64,000 nt of DNA from Parastagonospora avenae f. sp. tritici 18332-5 (taxonomy: Eukaryota; Ascomycota; Dothideomycetes; Pleosporales; Phaeosphaeriaceae). Numbering within the stretch: position 1 is the first letter of the stretch; each line of letters opens with the position of its first letter. The translations under genes and the position numbers were made by a program. The stretch lies in contig JAFJTR010000012.1 of the NCBI GenBank assembly GCA_022559985.1, positions 62,001 through 126,000 on the forward strand, written 5' to 3'. The notes under the pieces were generated by a model. The model was not told the DNA's origin. It saw nothing but the letters and a program-made list of their open reading frames with translations, and did no database searches. Shown here in pieces: positions 27,155-39,200 of the stretch.

Positions 27155-29146
27155 ATGGACGAACCAATACGTCCATACGAATATAAGGACCTAGGGCCTG
27201 GAGAAATTCGCCTACTTAGACCAGATACCCACTACGGTAGCGCTGCCTGGACTCTCGATATAGTCAGTCTTGGCTCTGCGGTCCTCGACTTCGATGCACT
27301 ATCCTATACTTGGGGTTCACAGCTCGAGACTTACCCAATTGTTTGCAACAGAAAATCTATGCGAGTACATCATAATCTATACTCAGCCTTGCCGTTCTTA
27401 GCGCAGCGTTCGGGGCAGCTGGCACATCGACCGATATGGGTGGACGCTGTGTGTATTAATCAAAACGATGATGATGAGAAGGGTGTCCAGATCAAGCTTA
27501 TGAGTCAGCTTTATCGAAGAGCAAAGCGAGTATGGGTCTGGCTTGGCTGCGCGCGTGCTGAAGTGCAGTCGCACATGGCAAGAGCCATCAGTCTACTTCC
27601 ATACTTTGTGGAAGAGGCAAGGCGGCGCAAAGCATGGAAATACATCTCAAGAGAAGAGGACGTATCGCTGCCGTTGATGGGTCTAGAGCCTGAGATATGG
27701 GAGGCAATATTGCATCTCTTGCGCAACCCATGGTACTCGAGGGTGTGGATTGTGCAAGAAGCAGCACTGGCGTCGGATGTAGGATTTATATGCGGAGCGC
27801 ACGAAATCGACGCCGCGTTGCTCGAATCTGCAGTCGACTGCGACACACCCGGATCCTGGAGAGTTTTCGACATCAACGGTAATCGAATGAAGCTCGGGTT
27901 TTCTATGAAAAACATGTCTACGGTATTCTTGATCCGAGATCTGGTTCAAGCAGGCAGAGAGTCATTATCACTAAACACCACTTCCGCATTGCTTCGTATA
28001 ACCCTCCTGATGACAGGAGAGCAGGTCTGCTTCATGCCGCAAGATCGAGTATACGGCATGTTGGGTCTCATTGGATCGGAAGAGCTAGACAGTCAGGTCA
28101 AATTCGACGCTGAGATGTCGGTTTCGACTTTGTATACTCAACTAGCCACGTACCTACTGCTCAACAGCAATCCCAACGAAACGCAATTCTGGTGGCCGCT
28201 CTTCAATTTAGCTTTCTCATTTCAGAAGTCACGTGGCCTACCTTCTTGGGTGCCTGACTTTCACCGTCAAGGGATGTCGAGCAAATACGTCTGTGAGACA
28301 GCGACTATCGCGATGTTTCCGCACGATCGAGCTGAATATTGTGCTGGCGGACAGAGCACTGTCGTCACAGCGGGGCCTCACATGGGTGAAATAATGATTC
28401 GGGGGAAGTTAGTGGACGAGATTTTACTTACTCATCCTCCTGGTGTACGGAGTCTAAAGAAAAACCCGGAAGGGGGAGAGAGTACAAGATGGATAATTAC
28501 AGTAGCCGAGTGGCACGAGGAAATTGCTCGGAGAGTCTTGAAGAAGCTTGATCATCAAGAGAACGGGAGAGATGAAACAGGAACCGAATACTGGCGTGTT
28601 TCGGAAGAGACCTACTGGAAGACACTGTTTGCTGACAACTTCTTGGACGAGACCAACAAGCCAATCACCAAGAAGATGTGTCGAGCTTTTCGCAGCAACA
28701 TTCTACACGCCGCCGAAACGTGCCACTGGATTTTAGAGTCTATAGGAAGGTAGGTACACAATAACACCTCATGACTGAAGCTGACTTGTGGAAACGGCAG
28801 AAAAGCAGTGGGAATAGAAGAGCTCCCCGAAGAGATCCCAGCACGATGCTGGGTACGCAGAAGGATGAGCTCGCCTTATGAGCCTATTTTGGGTAAGTTA
28901 GGAAGGCTGGGCGATAGACAGCTGTTCAACACAAAACATGGACGTTTTGGCTTCACCATCAAAGGCTTACGACCAGGCGACATACTCTGCGTCTTCAACT
29001 CTGCGTCCACACCGCATGTATTGAGACGAATAACGGATCGAGATGATGAAGCCTACCAGGTCATAGGAGATGCCTACGTGGATGGAATAATGCTCGCAGA
29101 AGTAGATGCTATAGGCATAGCAGACCAGGACATCTTGCTTGTCTGA
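27155..29146 (+). CDS. HET-domain (heterokaryon incompatibility) protein
   Basis: Two exons, 27155-28749 and 28801-29146, separated by a 51-bp intron (GTAGGT..CAG); 646 residues. The HET domain lies in the N-terminal third with its three signatures: ALSYTWGS at about 48, IWVDAVCINQ at about 94-103 followed by a QLYRRAKRVWVWLG segment, and RVWIVQEAALA at about 195. The C-terminus has the GDAYVDGIM phrase typical of long HET proteins (about 621). Such proteins trigger programmed cell death after fusion of incompatible hyphae, or act in related self/non-self responses; most family members have no known partner. It stands alone between two gene-poor stretches, with no NLR or other incompatibility gene next to it. 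All key motifs are intact. Confidence 0.92.
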
Positions 29147-30281
29147 GCACCACGTCACTAAGCCTTATGTTAATTTCGGGGACAAGCACGTGGTTAACGA
29201 ACGGCTATCGATTCGTTCTGAAATGAACTACCACAAGCTTCATGGACGTTTTCGGTATTCGCTAGCGCCTCTCCTTTGAGGTTGGTGACAGATGGGGATC
29301 CCATTGCAGCACGTGGTTCCAGCCATCTCGCACCTTCTCATTCTCATCGGACAAGGCTGCCGAGTCTGTCTAGCCTTCTGTCTCTCCACAACTTCCATCG
29401 TACTCATCGTATCGTGCATGTAGCTAACGTTCCTCTTCTGCGCACTTATGCCCGTCATGCCTCGCCAAGACCTCGGGCTAGCCGTACGTAATGCTTCGGC
29501 GGCTTCTCGTCTTCAGCTCATCAGTCCACCGCCCGGTCCAGATCGATCCTTCCACTAACCCTCTACCATAATAACGACCACGTGGAGAGTACGTCTTCTT
29601 GCAAGAACGCACCAAATCAAATATTTGAGAAACATGCGATAGTCGCGCAGTCGCAAACACGGCCTCACGGTTGAAGTTTCGCATTCCGCAACTGACGATC
29701 ATTCTACCCCTGGGACCCTGCAAGGTACACCCGCACGCGACCCTGATCGACGCGCACATCTTCAAACCAAACACCAACCGCGGCTACTTCCGGGCGTACT
29801 ATTGGCAAGCTACCGCAGCGCAAAAACGGCCGTAATGGCTGGCCTGAACTTCGCGCGGGCTTGGTCCTTCAACGACAAGTCACAGCGCGTACCTAAGCCA
29901 CGCCGGCCCTGGTCAAGACGCCTGGTACTTGCGCTAAGTATCCCCAAATATCGTGCACTTCTCCCAATATGTCGACATGGGCTGGAATAGTGGTGGGTAT
30001 GGGCTGAGGCACAGAACGTGCGAGGTCCCCGAGAGGTATTACTGGTGACTTATACGCGGGCTGGTTTCTTTTAGTCTCGATCAGCCGTTTTCGCTTTGTT
30101 GCTTCTTCGTTCTTCGTTCTTCTTCTTTTTCTTTTGATTCGACATTGCTTTAATATCATATTCGAGGGTTTGGTACTGTGGTTCAAGAGCAAGGGAAGAA
30201 ACACCAAAAGTCACAAGTTCCGACAGCATCACTTTCATATCTCGGCTTCAGGAATCGCACACATTTCACAAGCTTCACAAA
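29147..30281. other. Intergenic, 1.1 kb
   Basis: Only short unsupported ORFs. CT-rich sequence at about 30100-30140, just upstream of the next start, is typical of fungal promoters and leaders. Confidence 0.5.
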
Positions 30282-31149
30282 ATGAAGTTCGCAACTCTCC
30301 TTGCGTTCAGCGCATCGGCATATGGCATCACATTCGACGGCCCCCTACCCACACCGGTCACCGACCTCGTATACGCCGCCCTCAACGGCTTCACACCCAA
30401 ACCCACACCCTTACTCCCCGAGCTCTTGCGCCGCCAAAAACCCTCTTCGAATCCCGCCGTCTGCGGCTTCCTCAATGGCGATGGAGGTATGTATGTCCGG
30501 CGGTCCAGCGTGAAATTATGCCGGACACATCCCTTCCCAACACAGCCCCCTACATGTTGTTCGATTGCGATCAGCACATGCCACCCCCACAGTCCAACAG
30601 GGCCGGGGTTCATCCTGAGGATGATCATTGCGCATTGCCGAACCCAGTTCCCGAAGATTCAAACAAACTAATGCATGTACAGGATTCCCCCTCTCCTGCA
30701 CCGCAGCATCGACATGCCTCTCCTCGTCGTCCGCAAACTGGTTCGGCTGCTGCGCCTCCTCGTCCTGCGCCGCAATCACCCGCTGCGTGAACTCCGCATC
30801 CCTGTCCTCTTGTCTCGATGATAAATCGTGCTTCGACGATCCCGGCGCCATGGCGTGCAGTGCGTCCGATGCGCCCTTCTGCGTCAACATGTTTGCGGGC
30901 AGTTTAAGCCATTGGGTGTGTGGCGCGACGGAGACGAGTGTGCCCATCATGGCGGCTGCGAGTACGTCCGGGGATGCGAGTAGGATCGTGCAAGGGGCGA
31001 AGAGTACGGTGGGCGGATTGAGGGCGACGGCATCGTTAGCCGGGGAGGCGCCGGCGAGTGCGAGTGCAGCGTCAACGGGAGCAGCGGCGGTGAGGACGGC
31101 GGGGGCGATGGTGGGTGTTGCTGTTGGTGCGGTTGTGATGTTTCTTTGA
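30282..31149 (+). CDS. Small secreted cysteine-rich protein, probably GPI-anchored
   Basis: Two exons, 30282-30486 and 30683-31149, with a 196-bp intron (GTATGT..TACAG), give 223 residues. A signal peptide (MKFATLLAFSASAYG) is followed by a CGFLNGDGG..LSC..TC......GCC pattern. That pattern is familiar from fungal surface proteins of the 'CG-x-x-xGD...C...C...GCC' kind. A longer Cys-rich stretch follows, with spacing C-x5-C-x8-C-x5-C. The tail is Ala/Ser/Gly-rich and ends in a hydrophobic segment (VGVAVGAVVMFL), as in GPI-anchor signals. Function is unknown; cell-wall location is inferred. The 3' end converges on the cytochrome b561 gene 250 bp away. Confidence 0.75.
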
Positions 31150-31402
31150 GAGGGGATGGAGGGAGGTTTGTTTGCATTTACATTAGCGATTGATACCACT
31201 TCTGCATTCGGGGTTTAGTTTAGCATTCAGAGAGGATGGAGATACCCAATTTGAGCATGGAAAGTTTAATAGTAGCAAAAAGCTTTGAGTACTTTGATCT
31301 TGCTGTTTGCGCCGGAATACGCAACGCCATTGCTGTATATATGTCCAATCTTATACCAGACACCAATTTACATCTTCTTTCTATACTCCACTCCACTCTC
31401 CC

Positions 31403-32291
31403 TCACGACAATCTAACCTGCCCCTCCCCCCTCTTGATCCCAAACTTACTCAACCTAATCCGCGGCACCACCCCCGCCAGCACCAACACACTCGCCACAA
31501 TCACCGCCCAATGCTGAATATGCGCCACATTCAAACTATACGTCGTCCAGCTCGACGCGCAAATCGTCGCCAGTCCCAGCGTCGCAATAACATAGCCCGC
31601 AACCCTATGGTACTTGTATATCGCCTTGGCATTGTCCAGGCCGCCGTACAGCTGCGGTACATAGTACTGCGTGAAGCCCACCAGCGCCTGGATGTACACG
31701 AGCACGTAGAACGCCAGGCCCAGGCGCGCGTGCGGCGATTCGAAGTGTTCGTGGCCCGGGCCGGCTTTGTTCATTTCGATGACGATAAGGCCTGCGGTGA
31801 GGGCGGATGTGCCGAGGACGTGGAAGAGGAAGTGTACGAGAGTGCCTGTGCGTTTTTGCGCGGAGGTGTGTGTGGGTTGGAGGACAAGGGCGGCTTGGAT
31901 GGAGAGGAGGAAGCCTGCGGAGTTGAGGAGCTACATTTGGTCAATTCATATTCTCTGTTTAGGGAAGATGAAGGATGGGGACGAGGACGAGGACGAGGAA
32001 ACGTACCGGATGCGCCGAGAAGAATATCAACTTCTTGCTGAAAATCGCGCCCCAGACTATCGCTGCGAGGATCCATATTCCGGCTTGAGCAATGGGAGCT
32101 GTGCCTATTCACCCCATGAGTCCCATACCACGCAAACAAACCCACAAAAAGTTCAACAACATACCAATCCACAGATTATTCCACACCCGCTGCCCCTCAG
32201 CCTGACTCGCATCCCCCCTCCCACCCAGCAGCGGCTCCTCCTCACTCTGACCCCTCGCAACATTCGCCGGAATCCCCGTCGCGGACGCCAT
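31403..32291 (-). CDS. Cytochrome b561 family membrane protein
   Basis: Three exons on the minus strand: 32291-32165, 32098-32007 and 31930-31403 (introns 66 and 76 bp), 248 residues. After a short acidic N-terminus (EEEPLLGG) come about six hydrophobic helices. The b561 pattern is clear: FSAHP (His72), KRTGTLVHFLLH (His106/His110), ESPHARLG (His140) and YKYHRVAGY (His181), the four conserved histidines that would bind two haems. Eukaryotic cytochromes b561 pass electrons across membranes, usually from cytosolic ascorbate or another donor to luminal acceptors or ferric iron. The fungal donor is not settled. No DOMON domain is attached. The second intron holds a short GAGGAC-type microsatellite at about 31983-31998. 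Confidence 0.88.
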
Positions 32292-33230
32292 GCTTAAAAG
32301 TCTTGCTGTCCTGTGAGTCTGCGCGCGGTGATAAGTGCCGATGGGGTCGTCGGGCATGAAGGACTAAAGACGCAGGAAGAAAGGGCGGGGAAAGGAAAAG
32401 TGGTGTCGTTATTGATTTGGGAAACCTCGGGAGTTTGGACGTGCGTTGTTGTGTCTGCCTGTCGTTCTCGATGAGCGAAGATGGGTGCCGATGACGACAC
32501 TACAGGGGTGTGAGTGCGTGTGGCCAATTAGCGCGTGGGCGAGTGTAAGATGCGTGTTGGAGCCGGGCCAATGGGGATGTGCTGACCGGACGCGATGTCG
32601 AGCATGCATCAGCGGTGCGGAGACAAGGTCACGATACTGTCCTTGGATCGAGAGACGATACACATGTCATTTGTGGAAAGCGTGCCGACCGTTGCCAGCC
32701 CCACATTTGGAAGAGATGTATCAATAAACGTGGGGGTATCACAAATATATTCGCTAAATGTATCCTCTGATTGACCTTTCCGTCCGATGCGTTGCTATAA
32801 TACAAGACTGCGTTTGTTCATATCCACGCCCCGTGTATCCATCGCGCATTCCGGTCCCATCTCTTCCTCTACCAGTCGAATCTGCCCACCATTACGGGTG
32901 GTAAAAGACAAAACCACCGAGGAGAACGCCGTCCATGCGCCCGTAGGCAATCGTACACCCAGTAAATGCTAATTATTTCCAGAGTCCAGCCATCCCACAC
33001 CGTCCAGATGCAAGCAGAGGTAAATCAAGTAAGAACGCGCTGAGCGCAAGGAAAAGGCGGCATTCGGAAGGTGCACCTGTTCGGGTATAGGTTTCCACAC
33101 CGTCCAGGTTGCTATTACACCGCGCCAGGAATCGCGTGCAATGCCCCATAGCGCCATATCGCTGATGCAAGTTGTGCCGATATCAAAATATGTTACTTAG
33201 TGATGAATGTTATAAGGTATGCGGCCGTGT
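32292..33230. other. Intergenic between two minus-strand genes, 0.9 kb
   Basis: Contains the promoter of the b561 gene at its left end and the 3' flank of the histidine kinase gene at its right end. ORFs here are short and unsupported. Confidence 0.5.
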
Positions 33231-36200
33231 CTATTTCTTCGCTTTCATGAATTCGGGGGGTTTGGAGGGGTCTGCTGGGTCCAAGAATTTCGTCATGACG
33301 ATGGAGAGCTGTTTGAACTCAACGGGCTTCGTCACATACGAGTTGAAGCCCGCTTCCGCGCATTTGGCATAAACGTCGCCAAGAACGTTCGCGGAGAGGG
33401 CAATGATGGGAACGCGTCGGTATCCGTGCTTCTTCTCCCATTTTCGGATCTCTTTGCATGCTTGGTAGCCGTCCTTGTTCGGCATGTGCAGATCGCACTG
33501 CAGTTCAGTTAGTATCATTGTAGACGTTGGCAACTTGCAAACGTACCAGAATAATTGAATAGTGGCCCGGTGGCTTTGCAAAAACAGTATCAGTACACTG
33601 GACACCATCCATGACTGTTTCAGTCTCGACATCGATTTTCGCAAGAAATTTGAGAACAACCTGTCTATATTAGCAAAGCTCTTGTCAAGCTGATAATAGT
33701 AGCATACCGTTTGGTTAATCTTATTGTCCTCCACAAGTAACACTTTGTGACCTTTGCCACCTACGCGTCGCTTGAGCTCCTCAAATACCAGCTTCTGGCT
33801 GACGACAACCTGCTGGGCGCTATCTTGATTGCGGTCTGTACTTGATTCGCGTTCTTTTTGGGGATCAAATATGACAGCAAATTTCGAGGGTTTCAGAGGA
33901 CGGTAGATGAACTGCAGACGTCGGTCGATGTGTAACTGCTCATAGTCATAGACTGGAGCCTCCTTGATCAGTTCTTTCTTCTGCGACGGATCTGAAACTA
34001 CGACAACTGAAGTGTTGCCATAGTTTATGGAGCTGAAGACCTGGTCCATGATTGCGTGTACCTCGGCCGTATCATGGAGGACGAGGACAACATGCGTGAA
34101 AAGGACTGGGTTGTCGCCGCCAATCATCTTTTGCGCCTCAATAATGCTCGCTTGCCCAGTAACTTGATGCGGTATGCCCTCTGGGAGTGTGTTTTTGATG
34201 TGGCGTATTGTAGCTTCTCTACTATGGAGCAGTGGACAAATAACCAAGATGGAGTACATTGGCGGTTGCAAGGCGCTGCCCAGAGGCGAGAGACTGCGAT
34301 ATGCTTCAGGTCGTATGGTGCTCGTGGAGTCAACCGAGGTTGACGAGTTGTCTCGATCACTGTCGGACCGCTTTTGTGGAAGCGCAAGATTAATACTGGT
34401 ATCCGAGGTAGAATTAGATTGCTGGAAGAACGAAGAAGCTGATGATCTCTCGGAGCGCAGGCTTGACTTCCCAGTCAGTGCGACACTAGTCAAAGAGTGG
34501 TCCGAACTGCCAGACGAGAGAGACGGAGCTGGAGAGTCGCGTGATCGCTCAGAAGCTGCATGGCTGGACGCTGGGGACTTGACGGATTCACTCCGGTCAG
34601 AGGATACGCTGGACACCCGCCTGAGCTGCGCTGTAGCTGCAACCTGAGGATGCACAATTCTCTGGAGAGGCGATGGCTGCACTGCGAGAGGGGTGACAGG
34701 TGCAATTACTTTGACAGGCTCCATCGCTGGTGTTCCGGGTGTTGATACAGGAGGCGGTGGATGGTCATCTTCGGTTGGAAGTCCGAATTTGATCGTGAAG
34801 AAGAACGTGGAACCCTTGTTAGGTACACTGCGAGCGTCCATCTTGCCTCCATGTAGCTCAACAAATTGCATCGAAATTGCCAACCCCAGACCTGTACCGC
34901 CGTGCTGTCGAGTACTACTGGCATCGATTTGGCTGAATCGTTTGAAGAGAAACTTTGCTTCCTGCTCGGTAAAACCACGGCCAGTGTCAATGACTTCGAA
35001 TCTGACCACGGTTTCGTTGTCTCCCAGAGGACCGGAACGCTCGAGCGATTGTACCTTGCATCGTACAAAGATCTCGCCGCTGGATGTAAATTTTATAGCG
35101 TTGCCCACAACGTTGAGAAGCACTTGACGTATGCGAAATTTGTCACCTTTGACCATGGAGGGCACGCCCTCGTCCACCAAGTAGTTCAGCTCAAGTCCTT
35201 TCTGGATAGCAAGGCCCATGCTCAAATCGTTGACCTCTTCTATCAAGGATGGTAAATGCAACCATTCCATTGATAGCTTAATCATACCAGCTTCAACCTT
35301 TGACAAGTCAAGGATATCGTTGATCAAATTCAACAGACTATCCGTGCTGGACTTGATGATGTTGACATGCTCAAGCTGCTCAGCATTGAGGATACTGTCC
35401 AGTAGGAAGTTGACCATGCCAGAGATACCGTTTAGTGGAGTTCTTATCTCGTGAGACATGTTGCTCAAGAACTTGGATTTGGCGTCCATAGTCTCTTTCA
35501 GCGTCTGTTCCAACAGTTTGTGGTCGTTGATATCGGTGGCCGTGCCATACCACGTCTCCTCTTCGTTGTCTTCCGCTAGAGACTTTTCGAGAAGTATCCG
35601 CACCAAGTGCCATCTGTACTCGCTGTCTTTGTTGCGCAACCGAACTTCGGTAGAGTACGACGAGCGACCATGAGCATCCTTGGTGACCCGAAGGATACCA
35701 GTACTTGCTAGCTTGGACAGTTTCGCCTGAGGCATGTCCATTCGGTCGGGTGATTGGCCCATGGGGCTTGTGACTGTTCTCTCAGTCTCTGTAGAAGCGT
35801 CAGACGAGGAAGAAGAGGATCCCGTTCGTCCATGTTCCGGAGGCATAGAGGTTGGCACGTTGACAGCACCATCCTCACTGAGCTCCGGCAATTTGCACTT
35901 GATAACGTCGTCGGGATGTACGTGCTCCAGAAACCCGCTGACGAGCGCCTGGCTCTCAGATTGGCCAGAGAAGGTGATCCACTGTGAGTTGCAGAATGTC
36001 ATGCCTCGCTTGTTAGACACTACAAAAACAATCTGGGGGCTAGAATTGGCCAGTGCTCTGTATTTGGCTTCGGATGCGGCTGTTTCTTGTTGCTTGGCCG
36101 AGTTGAGCTCGGCTGTGTGTTGCTCGTGGAAGTCCATATTGGTGCCAATCCAATGAACAATCTGCTGACGCTTATTCCTCAGTGGTGCAACACGCACGTA

Positions 36201-39200
36201 GAACCACCGATAGCATTGATCGAATCTTTGCAATCGGACTTTCTGCTGAAGTTGTTGGCCAGTACGTAAAGATTTGTTCCATTGCTCGAGATACGAGCTG
36301 CGGTCTTCTGGGTGGATCGAGTCCCAAGGATCCTGGAGCACCTGGCGAGAGTCTTGGCCACGGTATATGAGAAATTTTGAGTTCACCCATGTGATCGCAC
36401 CTGTACTTGGAGCAGCCGTGAATATCTGCACAGGTAAGGAATCGATGATTGTGCGCAAAAGAGACTCTGATGGTGGTGGCATGTCAAAAGTCTCGGTTAC
36501 AGACCCTCTCCTTACATGCCCCGAAGTCGGGGATGGACGTCCGCCCGGAGTTGTTGCTGCCGGTAGTGACTGGAAGGAGGACGTGAAGTCGGCACCATAA
36601 GAGTGTAGTAGCGAATGGCCGCGATCTGAAGGCACGGTTGATTGACGAGAGTGCTGAGCTGAGCTCTCCTCTTTCGCAGTCATTTCATTACGTGGAGTAA
36701 GCACCTCATCCTCACTCTTCTCGGCAATCGGATTGACAGTGACACGCTTTGAATGTCGCTTTTCCGACTTTTGGCTGTACTGCTCGTGAGCATTGGTAGA
36801 CGTTGGAGCGGGCCCGCGACTTGTCTTCTTTCTTGCATCAAAATAGCTCTCAACAGCTTCACTGCCAGTAATGTGGCCAGGTGTGCCACTAAAAGAATGC
36901 TTGTTCGAAAATCCTAGGGAGGAAGCATCCCATCCAGGGGTCCCTGCGATAGATCCGCCAGGGCTATGTCTTGACCGTCCAGAATAATCGGATGGGCTCG
37001 TGACACTTCCAGCTGCTGAGGCCGAGATATTTTCGAGATTCAGGTGTAGAAGATCGTCCAAGCTATGTTGATCTGCGCCTAAAGAAATGCTACCGGCGGT
37101 GCTACCTGTTACCTGTCGTTGCCTGATGGAGGCCACTTGCATCTGGGTATTGGTGAATTGCCATGCGTTGGAGAAAGACGTTGCGAGATGTGGCCCGAGA
37201 TGTTTTAAGGAATTTGTTAGGTTACGAGGAAAAGGAACGATTCCCGACAGAATTGAGAGAATGGCAATCGGTGCTCGGCGGATGTGGTCTTCTGACAGCT
37301 GCGAGCTGCTTGGGATAGATTGAGATGATTGCCTGCGTGACATGGAAGGAGTCTGCGAAGGCGTGTTGGCGTCATTCGGATGCATGGCCTGCGACAGTGT
37401 AGGATGAACAAGAGGTACATGAGTCACAGTGCTGGCTCTATCAACACCAATCGCTTCAACTACACCATACTGTGTGTAGTCCTGTGGCGTTCGCGATGGA
37501 TTGAAGGTTTCCTCGTCTAGCTTTCCAGTTGAAAAGAATGGGTTGTCCTCGGGGTCGTTTTGTATTGCGGGAGATGGAGCTGGAGACTGCGCCCAAGGAG
37601 AACTTGGATATTGCTCGTACTCCTCGTAATGCGTATTCAGGCGTGCATCGGCTGCCGAGAGGGTGTTGCGCCGAGGTACTGGTGCCCCTTTTTGCTGTTC
37701 TTGCCCTGCGATGGTGCTTCTGGGTTCCGATGACTTTTGTTGTTTGTCTGAGACATCCTCACTTGAGGTAGACTGCGATGCAGAATAATCTCGAGTTAGT
37801 GTCACTAATCGACCTCGTTCCAACACGCGATTTACACCTGCGTTATCAATCAGAGCATCCGGTTCATGATCGAGAGCACGTAACACGGTGAACACTGCAG
37901 TGGGTGGCGATGAATCGCCTACGCTAGAAAAGTCTGGATCGCTGAACGTGGGCTCTCTTGACGGGAATGTGCTTGGGTAGGGGTTTGATGTGCCGTCAAA
38001 ACTGGCATGCGAAACCTGTCTCAGGGGGTGTTCAGGTCGCGCAGGTGCGTGACTAACGGCTCTCAGTGGGCCATGAGGACGACTCAACATGGATGGGCTC
38101 GGGCTTTCTGGTGACGCTTGTTGCTTCTGGCGTTCATGTCCGGCGAAAGAATGGCGAGAAAAGAGCTTTGGTCTTCTCTCTGGAATTAATGGTGTGGGTG
38201 GCATGTCTGGCGCATCACCAGGTTGAAAGCCTAGAGTTTGTTCGACTGAGCCCTTTCGAATGTGCTGCGAAAGGTCTTGGTACATGGCTGCACGAGGACT
38301 GCCATCTTCTGCGGTCGCAGTGTAAGTCGTCTTCTGACCCCAAGGTACATTCTCAATATCTGAGGCATCCGCTGGTACCGCCAGCGTCGCTCGATTTGCG
38401 CCGTATTGTTCACGCATGATTGCAGTAACGGTGGTCCACCAGGCAGGCAAGCCCGGTTCGGCGTTCAGCCGCAGCACCAGATCGTAGAGGTTGGGACTTG
38501 GATAGCGGGGATCTTCAGCTTCTGTGGCATGGTGTGTTCTTGGGCCAGGCGCGAAAGGAGTCATCGAGGCAGCAGGGGTACTGGTCTCTGAAGCTATTCT
38601 TTCCGAAGGCGCCATGAAATCTCTGCTATGGATGGCGGACACGGTGGGCGAGAGGTTAGTGAAGGGTTGGTGGAATGTTGAAGCCCACCGGGGAGTGCCC
38701 GGGACAGTGGGGAAAGGATATGAGGGCGTTCTTAGGGCGTGCCCTGCAGGTGTGGGGGGTACGCTTCCACGGATTGTTCGCGCAGACTCTGTCGATTCGG
38801 TTGAAGTGGTCTGCGCCGTGGGAAGTGGGCTAGGGCTGTTGAAGGCTCCTTCCAGCGTGGGCGACATGGTGGCCATGGGCTCCTCTTTGATGGGCGACGG
38901 TCTCCGCGCACCCACGGCACTGGACGCAATCCCACCGGGCAGGCCACGCTGGCGTGCACGCTGCTGCTGTTTCTGCAGCATCTGCAGCTGGAGGGCGCGC
39001 AGACGCTCCACCTCCATCTCATCGGGCGATGCATCCTGCCGGTCTGCTTCTCGTGCGCCGCCTCGGCCGTGTGCAGCCTGGTCGTCCTCGCTCATATCTG
39101 TGCTCTCTGTGGCCGATGTCTCGTCATCTTGGCGTGTCGACGGCCCGGCGTCGTGCGAAGAGGTGATGGATGTCTGCGACGAGTAAAAGGCGTTGCTCGC

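Noticed and set aside
30487..30682. Extra exon inside the 196-bp intron of the GPI-type gene
   Set aside because: Direct joining gives the CGFLNGDGG..LSC pattern expected for this kind of protein; any inserted exon would disrupt it.
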